DNA of 64,000 bases from Membranipora membranacea (taxonomy: Eukaryota; Bryozoa; Gymnolaemata; Cheilostomatida; Membraniporidae), in contig OU612072.1 of assembly GCA_914767715.1 (NCBI GenBank), forward strand, positions 18,350,001-18,414,000, in the 5' to 3' direction. Both the position numbers and the translations under genes were made by a program. Numbering within the stretch: the first letter of the stretch is position 1; each line of letters starts with the position of its first letter. Positions 1 through 13,052 of the stretch are shown here, one piece after another. The notes under the pieces were generated by a model. It saw only the letters and a program-made list of their open reading frames with translations. It searched no databases and had not been told where the DNA came from.

Positions 1-399
1 TAAGACGGTCGGTCTGAGTACTGAGAGACGTGCATACTATGACGGTCGGTCTGAGTAGTGAGCGACATCCTGACTATGACGGTTGGTCTGAGTAGTGAGA
101 GATGTGCAGACTTTGACAGTCAGTCTGAGTAGTGAGAGACGTCCAGACTATGACTGTCACCACTGAGTAGTGATAGACGTGCAGACTATGACAGTCGATC
201 TGAGTAGTTAGAGAAGCCCATACTATGACGGTCGGTCTGAGTAGTGAGAGACGTACAGACTAGATGGTCCGTCTGAGTAGTGAGAGACGCGCAGACTATG
301 ACAGTCAGTCTGAGTAGTGAGAGACGCGCAAACTATGACAGTCAGTCCGAATAGTGAGAGACGGCCAGACTATGACAATCAGTCTGAGTAGTGAGAGAC
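1..399. repeat. Satellite sub-block P, copy 1 (again at 2702-3100 and 7104-7500)
   Basis: Bases 1-399 and 2702-3100 match essentially base for base at offset 2701 (73 monomers). A third copy begins at 7104, and further copies begin at 7881, 22346 and 22901. Shared rare variants include a TGTCACCACTGAG monomer and an ACTAGATGGTCCGTCTG monomer. Confidence 0.85.
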
Positions 400-1250
400 G
401 TGCAGACTAAGACAGTCGGTCTGAGTACTGAGAGACATCCAGACTATGACGGTCGGTCTGAGTAGTGAGAGACATCCTGACTCTAATGGTTGGTCTGAGT
501 AGTGAGAGATGTGCAGACTATGACAGTCAGTCTGAGTAGTGAGAGACGTCCAGACTATGACAGTCAGACAGAGTAGTGAGAGACATGCAGACTATGACAG
601 TCAGTCTGAGTAGTTAGAGACGTGCAGACTGTGACAGTCAGTCTGAGCAGTGAGAGACGTGCAGACTATGACTATCGGTCTGTGTACTGAGAGACGTGCA
701 GACTATGACGGTCAGTCTGAGTAGTGAGAGACGTGCATAATATGACAGTCAGAATGAGTAGTGAGAGACATGCAGACTATGATGGTCGGTCTGAGTAGTG
801 AGAGACGTGCGGACTATGACGGTCAGTCAGAGTAGTGAGAGACGGCCAGACTATGACTATCGGTCTGTGTACTGAGAGACACCTAGACACTGACGGTCAG
901 TCTGAGTAGTGAGAGAAGTCCAGACTATGACAGTCAGACTGAGTAGTGAGAGACGTGCAGACTATGACGGTCAGTCTGAGTAGTGAGTGACGACCACACT
1001 ATGACGGTTGGTCTGAGTAGTGAGACACATCCAGACTATGACTATCGGTCAGTGTACTGAGGGACGCCCAGACACTGACAGTCAGTCTGAGTAGTAAGAG
1101 ATGTCTAGGCTATGACGGTCAGTCTGAGTAGTGAGAGACACCCAGACTAAGACAGTCAGTCAGAGTAGTAAGAGGCGTGCAGACTATGACAGTCAGTCTG
1201 AGTAGTGAGAGACACCCAGACTTTGACAGTCAGTATGAGTAGTGAGAGAC

Positions 1251-2701
1251 GCCCATACTATGACGGTCAGTCTGAGCAGTGAGAGATGACCAAACTATGA
1301 TTGTGGGTCTGAGTAGTGAGACACATTCTGACTATGTCAGTAAGTCAGAGTAGTGAGAGACATCCAGACTATGACTACCGGTCTGTGTACTGAGAGACAC
1401 CCAGACACTGACAGTCAGTCTGAGTAGTGAGAGATGTCTAGGCTATGACGGTCGGTCGGAGTAGTGAGAGACATCCAGACTATGACGGTCAGTCAGAGTA
1501 GTGAGAGACGCCCAGACTAAGTAATTCAGTCTGAGTAGTGAGAGACATCCAGACTATGACGTTCAGTCAGAGTAGTGAGAGACGCCCAGACTATGACGGT
1601 CAGTCTGAGTAGTGAAAGATGACCAGACTATGACGGTTGAATTGAGTGGTGAGACACATCATGACTATGACAGTCATTCTGTGAAGTGAGAGACATCCAG
1701 ACTATGACTATCGGTCTGTGTACTGAGAGACACCTAGACGCTGACGGTCGGTCTGAGTAGTGAGAGACGTGCAGACTATGACGGTCGGTCTGAGTAGTGA
1801 GAGACGCGCAGACTATGAAGGTCAGTCTGAGTAGTGAGAGACGTGCAGACTAGGACGGTCGGTCTGAGTACTGAGAGGCGTCCAGACTATGACGGTCGGT
1901 CTAAGTAGTGAGAGACATCCTGACTCTAACGGTTGGTCTGAGTAGTGAGAGATGTGCAGACTATGACAGTCAGTCTGAGTAGTGAGAGACGTCCAGACTA
2001 TGACAGTCAGTCTGAGTAGTGAGAGACATCCAGACTATGAATATCAGTCTGTGTACTGAGGGACGTCCAGACACTGACAGTCAGTCTGAGTAATGAGAGA
2101 CATGCAGACTATGACAGTCAGTCTGAGTAGTGATAGACGTGCAGACTGAGACGGTCGGTCTGAGTATTGTGAGACGTCCAGACTATGATGGTCGGTCTGA
2201 GTAGTGAGAGCCATCCTGACTATGACGGTTGGTCTGAGTAGTGAGAGATGTGCAGACTATGACAATCAGTCTGAGTAGTGAGAGACGTGCAGACTAAGAC
2301 GGTCGGTCTGAGTACTGAGAGACGTCCAGACTATGAATATCAGTCTGTGTACTGAGGGACGTCCAGACACTGACAGTCAGTCTGAGTAATGAGAGACATG
2401 CAGACTATGACAGTCAGTCTGAGCAGTGAGAGACGTGCAGACTATGATGGTCGGTCTGAGTAGTGAGAGTCATCCTGACTATGATGGTTGGTCTGAGTAG
2501 TGAGAGACGTGCAGACTATGACAGTCAGTTTGAGTAGTTAGAGAAGCCCAGACTATGACGGTCGGTCTGAGTAGTGAGAGACGTGCAGACCATGCAGGTC
2601 AGTCTGAGTAGTGAGAGACGTGCAGACTATGACAGTCAGTCTGAGTAGTGAGAGATGTCTAGGCTATGATGGTTGGTCTGAGTAGTGAGAGACGTGCAGA
2701 C
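1251..2701. repeat. Satellite sub-block Q, copy 1 (again at 3101-4670 and 5542-7103)
   Basis: The run starting GCCCATACTATGACGG recurs at 3101 (offset 1850, 50 monomers) and at 5542 (a further 2441, 66 monomers). Relative to copy 1, copies 2 and 3 carry three extra monomers (111 bp, about 3621-3731 in copy 2). These include AGTGGGAGAAGTCC and GAGAGTAGCCGAG variants, which shift the offset from 1850 to 1961. Further starts of the same run are at 15938 and 20710. Confidence 0.85.
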
Positions 2702-5700
2702 TAAGACGGTCGGTCTGAGTACTGAGAGACGTGCATACTATGACGGTCGGTCTGAGTAGTGAGCGACATCCTGACTATGACGGTTGGTCTGAGTAGTGAG
2801 AGATGTGCAGACTTTGACAGTCAGTCTGAGTAGTGAGAGACGTCCAGACTATGACTGTCACCACTGAGTAGTGATAGACGTGCAGACTATGACAGTCGAT
2901 CTGAGTAGTTAGAGAAGCCCATACTATGACGGTCGGTCTGAGTAGTGAGAGACGTACAGACTAGATGGTCCGTCTGAGTAGTGAGAGACGCGCAGACTAT
3001 GACAGTCAGTCTGAGTAGTGAGAGACGCGCAAACTATGACAGTCAGTCCGAATAGTGAGAGACGGCCAGACTATGACAATCAGTCTGAGTAGTGAGAGAC
3101 GCCCATACTATGACGGTCAGTCTGAGCAGTGAGAGATGACCAAACTATGATTGTGGGTCTGAGTAGTGAGACACATTCTGACTATGTCAGTAAGTCAGAG
3201 TAGTGAGAGACATCCAGACTATGACTACCGGTCTGTGTACTGAGAGACACCCAGACACTGACAGTCAGTCTGAGTAGTGAGAGATGTCTAGGCTATGACG
3301 GTCGGTCGGAGTAGTGAGAGACATCCAGACTATGACGGTCAGTCAGAGTAGTGAGAGACGCCCAGACTAAGAAATTCAGTCTGAGTAGTGAGAGACATCC
3401 AGACTATGACGTTCAGTCAGAGTAGTGAGAGACGCCCAGACTATGACGGTCAGTCTGAGTAGTGAAAGATGACCAGACTATGACGGTTGATTTGAGTGGT
3501 GAGACACATCATGACTATGACAGTCATTCTGTGAAGTGAGAGACATCCAGACTATGACTATCGGTCTGTGTACTGAGAGACACCTAGACACTGACGGTCG
3601 GTCTGAGTAGTGAGAGACGTGCAGACTATGACGGTCAATCTGAGTAGTGGGAGAAGTCCAGACTATGACAGTAAGACTGAGTAGTGAGAGACGTGCAGAC
3701 TATGACAGTCAATCTGAATAGTGAGAGTAGCCGAGACTATGACGGTCGGTCTGAGTAGTGAGAGACGCGCAGACTATGAAGGTCAGTCTGAGTAGTGAGA
3801 GACGTGCAGACTAGGACGGTCGGTCTGAGTACTGAGAGGCGTCCAGACTATGACGGTCGGTCTAAGTAGTGAGAGACATCCTGACTCTAACGGTTGGTCT
3901 GAGTAGTGAGAGATGTGCAGACTATGACAGTCAGTCTGAGTAGTGAGAGACGTCCAGACTATGACAGTCAGTCTGAGTAGTGAGAGACATCCAGACTATG
4001 AATATCAGTCTGTGTACTGAGGGACGTCCAGACACTGACAGTCAGTCTGAGTAATGAGAGACATGCAGAATATGACAGTCAGTCTGAGTAGTGATAGACG
4101 TGCAGACTGAGACGGTCGGTCTGAGTATTGTGAGACGTCCAGACTATGATGGTCGGTCTGAGTAGTGAGAGCCATCCTGACTATGACGGTTGGTCTGAGT
4201 AGTGAGAGATGTGCAGACTATGACAATCAGTCTGAGAAGTGTGAGACTTGCAGACTAAGACGGTCGGTCTGAGTACTGAGAGACGTCCAGACTATGAATA
4301 TCAGTCTGTGTACTGAGGGACGTCCAGACACTGACAGTCAGTCTGAGTAATGAGAGACATGCAGACTATGACAGTCAGTCTGAGCAGTGAGAGACGTGCA
4401 GACTATGATGGTCGGTCTGAGTAGTGAGAGTCATCCTGACTATGATGGTTGGTCTGAGTAGTGAGAGACATGCAGACTATGACAGTCAGTTTGAGTAGAT
4501 AGAGAAGCCCAGACTATGACGGTCGGTCTGAGTAGTGAGAGACGTGCAGACTATGACGGTCAGTCTGAGTAGTGAGAGACGTGCAGACTATGACAGTCAG
4601 TCTGAGTAGTGAGAGATGTCTAGGCTATGATGGTTGGTCTTAGTAGTGAGAGACGCCTAGACTAAAACGGTCGGATTGAGTTGTGAGAGACATCCAGGCT
4701 ATGTCGGTCGGTCTGAGTAGTGAGAGTTGTCAGACTATGACGGTCAGTCTGAGTAGTGAGAGACACCCAGACTAAGACAGTCAGTCAGAGTAGTGAGAGG
4801 CGTGCAGACTATGACAGTCAGTCTGAGTAGTGAGAGACGTACAGACTATGACGGTCAGTCAGAGTAGTGAGAGACGTGCAGACTATGACAGTCAGTCTGA
4901 GTAGTGAGAGACGTGCAGACTATGACTATCGGTCTGTGTACTGAGAGACGTGCAGACTATGACGGTCAGTCTGAGTAGTGAGAGACGTGCATAATATGAC
5001 AGTCAGAATGAGTAGTGAGAGACATGCAGACTATGATGGTCGGTCTGAGTAGTGAGAGACGTGCGGACTATGACGGTCAGTCAGAGTAGTGAGAGACGGC
5101 CAGACTATGACTATCGGTCTGTGTACTGAGAGACACCTAGACACTGACGGTCAGTCTGAGTAGTGAGAGAAGTCCAGACTATGACAGTCAGACTGAGTAG
5201 TGAGAGACGTGCAGACTATGAGTGTCAGTCTGAGTAGTGAGAGACGCCCGTACTATGACGGTCAGTGTGAGTAGTGAGTGACGACCACACTATGACGGTT
5301 GGTCTGAGTAGTGAGACACATCCAGACTATGACTATCGGTCAGTGTACTGAGGGACGCCCAGACACTGACAGTCAGTCTGAGTAGTAAGAGATGTCTAGG
5401 CTATGACGGTCAGTCTGAGTAGTGAGAGACACCCAGACTAAGACAGTCAGTCAGAGTAGTAAGAGGCGTGCAGACTATGACAGTCAGTCTGAGTAGTGAG
5501 AGACACCCAGACTTTGACAGTCAGTATGAGTAGTGAGAGACGCCCATACTATGACGGTCAGTCTGAGCAGTGAGAGATGACCAAACTATGATTGTGGGTC
5601 TGAGTAGTGAGACACATTCTGACTATGTCAGTAAGTCAGAGTAGTGAGAGACATCCAGACTATGACTACCGGTCTGTGTACTGAGAGACACCCAGACACT

Positions 5701-7880
5701 GACAGTCAGTCTGAGTAGTGAGAGATGTCTAGGCTATGACGGTCGGTCGGAGTAGTGAGAGACATCCAGACTATGACGGTCAGTCAGAGTAGTGAGAGAC
5801 GCCCAGACTAAGAAATTCAGTCTGAGTAGTGAGAGACATCCAGACTATGACGTTCAGTCAGAGTAGTGAGAGACGCCCAGACTATGACGGTCAGTCTGAG
5901 TAGTGAAAGATGACCAGACTATGACGGTTGATTTGAGTGGTGAGACACATCATGACTATGACAGTCATTCTGTGAAGTGAGAGACATCCAGACTATGACT
6001 ATCGGTCTGTGTACTGAGAGACACCTAGACACTGACGGTCGGTCTGAGTAGTGAGAGACGTGCAGACTATGACGGTCAATCTGAGTAGTGGGAGAAGTCC
6101 AGACTATGACAGTAAGACTGAGTAGTGAGAGACGTGCAGACTATGACAGTCAATCTGAATAGTGAGAGTAGCCGAGACTATGACGGTCGGTCTGAGTAGT
6201 GAGAGACGCGCAGACTATGAAGGTCAGTCTGAGTAGTGAGAGACGTGCAGACTAGGACGGTCGGTCTGAGTACTGAGAGGCGTCCAGACTATGACGGTCG
6301 GTCTAAGTAGTGAGAGACATCCTGACTCTAACGGTTGGTCTGAGTAGTGAGAGATGTGCAGACTATGACAGTCAGTCTGAGTAGTGAGAGACGTCCAGAC
6401 TATGACAGTCAGTCTGAGTAGTGAGAGACATCCAGACTATGAATATCAGTCTGTGTACTGAGGGACGTCCAGACACTGACAGTCAGTCTGAGTAATGAGA
6501 GACATGCAGACTATGACAGTCAGTCTGAGTAGTGATAGACGTGCAGACTGAGACGGTCGGTCTGAGTATTGTGAGACGTCCAGACTATGATGGTCGGTCT
6601 GAGTAGTGAGAGCCATCCTGACTATGACGGTTGGTCTGAGTAGTGAGAGATGTGCAGACTATGACAATCAGTCTGAGTAGTGAGAGACGTGCAGACTAAG
6701 ACGGTCGGTCTGAGTACTGAGAGACGTCCAGACTATGAATATCAGTCTGTGTACTGAGGGACGTCCAGACACTGACAGTCAGTCTGAGTAATGAGAGACA
6801 TGCAGACTATGACAGTCAGTCTGAGCAGTGAGAGACGTGCAGACTATGATGGTCGGTCTGAGTAGTGAGAGTCATCCTGACTATGATGGTTGGTCTGAGT
6901 AGTGAGAGACGTGCAGACTATGACAGTCAGTTTGAGTAGTTAGAGAAGCCCAGACTATGACGGTCGGTCTGAGTAGTGAGAGACGTGCAGACCATGCAGG
7001 TCAGTCTGAGTAGTGAGAGACGTGCAGACTATGACAGTCAGTCTGAGTAGTGAGAGATGTCTAGGCTATGATGGTTGGTCTGAGTAGTGAGAGACGTGTA
7101 GACTAAGACGGTCGGTCTGAGTACTGAGAGACGTGCATACTATGACGGTCGGTCTGAGTAGTGAGCGACATCCTGACTATGACGGTTGGTCTGAGTAGTG
7201 AGAGATGTGCAGACTTTGACAGTCAGTCTGAGTAGTGAGAGACGTCCAGACTATGACTGTCACCACTGAGTAGTGATAGACGTGCAGACTATGACAGTCG
7301 ATCTGAGTAGTTAGAGAAGCCCATACTATGACGGTCGGTCTGAGTAGTGAGAGACGTACAGACTAGATGGTCCGTCTGAGTAGTGAGAGACGCGCAGACT
7401 ATGACAGTCAGTCTGAGTAGTGAGAGACGCGCAAACTATGACAGGCAGTCCGAATAGTGAGAGACGGCCAGACTATGACAATCAGTCTGAGTAGTGAGAG
7501 ACGTGCAGACTAAGACAGTCGGTCTGAGTACTGAGAGACATCCAGACTATGACGGTCGGTCTGAGTAGTGATAGACGTGCAGACTGAGACGGTCGGTCTG
7601 AGTATTGTGAGACGTCCAGACTATGATGGTTGGTCTGAGTAGTGAGAGTCATCCTGACTATGATGGTTGGTCTGAGTAGTGAGAGACGTGCAGACTATGA
7701 CAGTCAGTTTGAGTAGTTAGAGAAGCCCAGACTATGACGGTCGGTCTGAGTAGTGAGAGACGTGCAGACCATGCAGGTCAGTCTGAGTAGTGAGAGACGT
7801 GCAGACTATGACAGTCAGTCTGGGTAGTGAGAGATGTCTAGGCTATGATGGTTGGTCTGAGTAGTGAGAGACGTGCAGAC

Positions 7881-9500
7881 TAAGACGGTCGGTCTGAGTA
7901 CTGAGAGACGTGCATACTATGACGGTCGGTCTGAGTAGTGAGCGACATCCTGACTATGACGGTTGGTCTGAGTAGTGAGAGATGTGCAGACTTTGACAGT
8001 CAGTCTGAGTAGTGAGAGACGTCCAGACTATGACTGTCACCACTGAGTAGTGATAGACGTGCAGACTATGACAGTCGATCTGAGTAGTTAGAGAAGCCCA
8101 TACTATGACGGTCGGTCTGAGTAGTGAGAGACGTACAGACTAGATGGTCCGTCTGAGTAGTGAGAGACGCGCAGACTATGACAGTCAGTCTGAGTAGTGA
8201 GAGACGCGCAAACTATGACAGTCAGTCCGAATAGTGAGAGACGGCCAGACTATGACAATCAGTCTGAGTAGTGAGAGACGTGCAGACTAAGACAGTCGGT
8301 CTGAGTACTGAGAGACATCCAGACTATGACGGTCGGTCTGAGTAGTGAGAGACATCCTGACTCTAATGGTTGGTCTGAGTAGTGAGAGATGTGCAGACTA
8401 TGACAGTCAGTCTGAGTAGTGAGAGACGTCCAGACTATGACAGTCAGACAGAGTAGTGAGAGACATGCAGACTATGACAGTCAGTCTGAGTAGTTAGAGA
8501 CGTGCAGACTGTGACAGTCAGTCTGAGTAGTGAGAGACGTGCAGACTAGGACGGTCGGTCTGAGTACTGAGGGAAGTCCAAACTATGACGGTCGGTCTGA
8601 GTAGTGAGAGACATCCTGACTATAACGGTTGGTCTGAGTAGTGAGAGACGTCCAGACTATGACAGTCCGACTGAGTAGTGAGAGACGTGCAGACTATGAC
8701 AGTCAGTCTGAGTAGTTAGAGAAGCCCAGACTATGACGGTCGGTCTGAGTAGTGAGAGACGTGCAGATTATGACGGTCAGTCTGAGTAGTGAGAGACGTG
8801 CAGACTATGACAGTCAGTCTGAGTAGTGAGAGATGTCTAGGCTATGATGGTTGGTCTTAGTAGTGAGAGACGTGCAGACTAAGACGGTCGGTCTGAGTAC
8901 TGAGAGACGTGCATACTATGACGGTCGGTCTGAGTAGTGAGAGACATCCTGACCATGACGGTTGGTCTGATTAGTGAGAGATGTGCAGACTTTGACAGTC
9001 AGTCTGAGTAGTGAGAGACGTCCAGACTATGACAGTCACCACTGAGTAGTGATAGACGTTCAGACTATGACAGTCGATTTGAGTAGTTAGAGAAGCCCAG
9101 ACTATGACGGTCGGTCTGAGTAGTGAGAGACGTACAGACTATGACAGTCAGACTGCGTAGTGAGAGACATGCTGTCTATGACAGTCAGTCTGAGTAGTTA
9201 GAGACGTGCAGACTATGACAGTCAGTCTGAGTAGTGAGAGACGTGCAGACTAGGACGGTCGGTCTGAGTACTGAGAGACGTCCAAACTATGACGGTCGGT
9301 CTGAGTAGTGAGAGACATCCTGACTGTAACGGTTGGTCTGAGTAGTGAGAGACGTCCAGACTATGACAGTCTGACTGAGTAGTGAGAGACGTGCAGACTA
9401 TGACAGTCAGTTTGAGTAGTTAGAGAAGCCCAGACTATGACGGTCGGTCTGAGTAGTGAGAGACGTGCAGACTATGCAGGTCAGTCTGAGTAGTGAGAGA
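7881..9500. repeat. Satellite sub-block U, copy 1 (copy 2 at about 22901-24520)
   Basis: The block matches 22901 onward at a constant offset of 15020 (406 monomers). The check point is the rare monomer GACTGCGTAGTGAGAGACAT at 9151 and 24171. Both copies contain an internal 999-bp spacing of the landmark monomer (7881 to 8880, 22901 to 23900). Borders are approximate. Confidence 0.8.
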
Positions 9501-10959
9501 CGCGCAAACTATGACAGTCAGTCCGAATAGTGAGAGACGGCCAGACTATGACAATCAGTCTGAGTAGTGAGAGACGTGCAGACTTAGACGGTCGGTCTGA
9601 GTACTGAGAGACGTCCAGACTATGACGGTCAATCTGAGTAGTGAGAATCATCCTGACTATGACGGTTGGTCTGAGTCGTGAGAGATGTGCAGACTATGAC
9701 AGTCAGTCTGAGTAGTAGGAGACGTCCAGACTATGACAGTTAGACTGAGTAGTGAGAGACGTGCAGACTATGACAGTCAGTCTGAGCAGTTAGAGAAGCC
9801 CAGACTATGACGGTCGGTCTGAGTAGTGAGAGATGTACAGACTATGACGGTCAGTCTGAGTAGTGAGAGACGTACAGACTATGATGGTCCGTCTGAGTAG
9901 TGAGAGACGCGCAGACTATGACAGTCAGTCTGAGTAGTGAGAGACGCGCAAACTATGACAGTCAGTCCGAATAGTGAGAGACGGCCAGACTATGACAATC
10001 AGTCTGAGTAGTGAGAGACGTGCAGACTAAGACGGTCGGTCTGACTACTGAGAGACATCCAGACTATGACGGTCAGTCTGAGTAGTGAGAGACATCCTGA
10101 CTCTAATGGTTGGTCTGAGTAGTGAGAGATGTGCAGACTATGACAGTCAGTCTGAGTAATGAGAGACATGCAGACTATGACAGTTAGTCTGAGTAGTGAT
10201 AGACGTGCAGACTGAGACGGTCGGTCTGAGTACTGAGAGACGTCCAGACTATGATGGTCGGTCTGAGTAGTGAGAGTCATCCTGACTATGACGGTTGGTC
10301 TGAGTAGTGAGACATGTGCAGACTATGACAATCAGTCTGAGTAGTGAGAGACGTGCAGACTAAGATTGTCGGTCTGAGTACTGAGAGACGTGCATACTAT
10401 GACGGTCGGTCTGAGTAGTGAGAGACATCCTGACTATGACAGTTGGTCTGAGTAGTGAGAGATGTGCAGACTTTGACAGTCAGTCTGAGTAGTGGGAGAC
10501 GTCCAGACTATGACAGTCAGACTGAGTAGTGAGAGACGTGCGGACTATGACAGTTAGTCGGAGAAGTTAGAGAAGCCCAGACTATGACGGTCCATCTGAG
10601 TAGTGAGAGACGTACAGACTATGACGGTCAGTCTGAGTAGTGAGAGACGCGCAGACTATGACAGTCAGTCTGAGTAGTGAGAAACGCGCAGACTATGACA
10701 GTCAGTCCGAGTAGTGAGAGACGGCCAGACTATGACAATCAGTCTGAGTAGTGAGAGACGTGCAGACTAAGACAGTCGGTCTGAGTACTGAGAGAAGTCC
10801 AGACTATGACAGTCGGTCTGAGTAGTGAGAGTCATCCTGACTATGACGGTTGGTCTGAGTAGTGAGAGATGTGCAGACTATGACAGTCAGTCTGAGTAGT
10901 GAGAGACGTTCAGACTATGACAGTCAGACTGAGTAGTGAGAGTCGTGCAGACTATGACA

Positions 10960-13052
10960 GTCAGTCTGAGTAGTTTGAGAAGCCCAGACTATGACGGTCG
11001 GCCTGAGTAGTGAGAGACGTACAGACTATGACGGTCAGTCTGAGTAGTGAGAGACGCACAGACTATGACAGTCAGTCTGAGTAGTGAGAGACATCCTGAC
11101 TCTAATGGTTGGTCTGAGTAGTGAGAGATGTGCAGACTATAACAGTCAGTCTGAGTAGTGAGAGACGTCCAGACTATGACAGTCAGTCTGAGTAGTGAGA
11201 GACATCCAGACTATGATTATCAGTCTGTGTACTGAGGGACGTCCAGACACTGACAGTCAGTCTGAGTAATGAGAGACATGCAGACTATGACAGTCAGTCT
11301 GAGTAGTGAGAGACGTGCAGACTAAGAAGGTCGGTCTGAGTACTGAGAGACGTCCAGACTATGACGGTCAGACTGAGTAGTGAGAGACATTCTGACTCTA
11401 ATGGTTGGTCTGAGTAGTGAGAGATGTGCAGACTATGACAGTCAGTCTGAGTAGTGAGAGACGTCCAGACTATGACGGTCAGTCTGAGCAGTGAGAGATG
11501 TCCAAACTATGATGGTGGGTCTGAGTAGTGAGACACATTCTGACTATGTCAGTAAGTCAGAGTAGTGAGAGACATCCAGACTATGACTACCGGTCTGTGT
11601 ACTGAGAGACACCCAGACACTGACAGTCAGTCTGAGTAGTGAAAGATGACCAGACTATGACGGTTGATTTGAGTGGTGAGACATATCATGACTATGACAG
11701 TCATTCTGTGAAGTGAGAGACATCCAGACTATGACTATCGGTCTGTGTACTGAGAGACACCTAGACACTGACGGTCGGTCTGAGTAGTGAGAGACGTGCA
11801 GACTATGACGGTCAGTCTGAGTAGTGAGAGACGTGCAGAATATGACAGTCAGATTAAGTAGTGAGAGACGTGCAGACTATGATGGTCGGTCTGAGTAGTG
11901 AGAGACGTGCGGACTATGACGGTCAGTCAGAGTAGTGAGAGACGGCCAGACTATGACTTTCGGTCTAAGTAGTGAGAGACATCCTGACTCTAATGGTTGG
12001 TCTGAGTAGTGACAGATGTGCAGACTATGACAGTCAGTCTGAGTAGTGAGAGACGTCCAGACTATGACAGTCAGTCTGAGTAGTGAGAGACATCCAGACT
12101 ATGAATATCAGTCTGTGTACTGAGGGACGTCCAGACACTGACAGTCAGTCTGAGTAATGAGAGACATGCAGACTATGACAGTCAGTCTGAGTAGTGATAG
12201 ACGTGCAGACTGACACGGTCGGTCTGAGAACTGTGAGACGTCCAGACTATGATGGTCGGTCTGAGTAGTGAGAGTCATCCTGACTATGACGGTTGGTCTG
12301 AGTAGTGAGAGATGTGCAGACTATGACAATCAGTCTGAGTAGTGAGAGACGTGCAGACTAAGACGGTCGGTCTGAGTACTGAGAGACGTCCAGACTATGA
12401 CGGTCGGTCCGAGTAGTGAGAGTCAACCAGACTATGACGGTCAGACTGAGTAGTGAGAGACATTCTGACTCTAATGGTTGGTCTGAGTAGTGAGAGATGT
12501 GCAGACTATGACAGTCAGTCTGAGTAGTGAGAGACGGCCAGACTATGACAGTCAGTCTGAGTAGTGAGAGACATCCAGACTATGAATATCAGTCTGTGTA
12601 CTGAGGGACGTCCAGACACTGACAGTCAGTCTGAGGAATGAGAGACATGCAGACTATGACAGTCAGTCTGTGCAGTGAGAGACGTGCAGACTATGACGGT
12701 CAATCTGAGTAGTGGGAGAAGTCCAGACTATGACAGTAAGACTGAGTAGTGAGAGACGTGCAGACTATGACAGTCAATCTGAATAGTGAGAGTAGCCGAG
12801 ACTATGACGGTCGGTCTGAGTAGTGAGAGACGCGCAGACTATGAAGGTCAGTCTGAGTAGTGAGAGACGTGCAGACTAGGACGGTCGGTCTGAGTACTGA
12901 GAGGCGTCCAGACTATGACGGTCGGTCTAAGTAGTGAGAGACATCCTGACTCTAACGGTTGGTCTGAGTAGTGAGAGATGTGCAGACTATGACAGTCAGT
13001 CTGAGTAGTGAGAGACGTCCAGACTATGACAGTCAGTCTGAGTAGTGAGAGA
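10960..13052. repeat. Satellite sub-block R, copy 1 (copy 2 at 16915-19007)
   Basis: A constant offset of 5955 (161 monomers) holds from the AGTTTGAGAAGCCC variant at 10981/16936 through the GTCTGTGCAG variant at 12666/18621. The copies part company after about 13052/19007, where one reads GACATGCAG and the other GACATCCAG. Confidence 0.85.

Noticed and set aside
9999-10280. Minus-strand frame of 93 codons inside the satellite (also 25168-25383 and 26010-26195), with repeating SLLR and HYSDQ words
   Set aside because: It is a translation of the 37-bp satellite. Because 37 is not divisible by 3, the same monomers are read in all frames, and such frames end wherever a variant brings a stop. 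No codon-level conservation.
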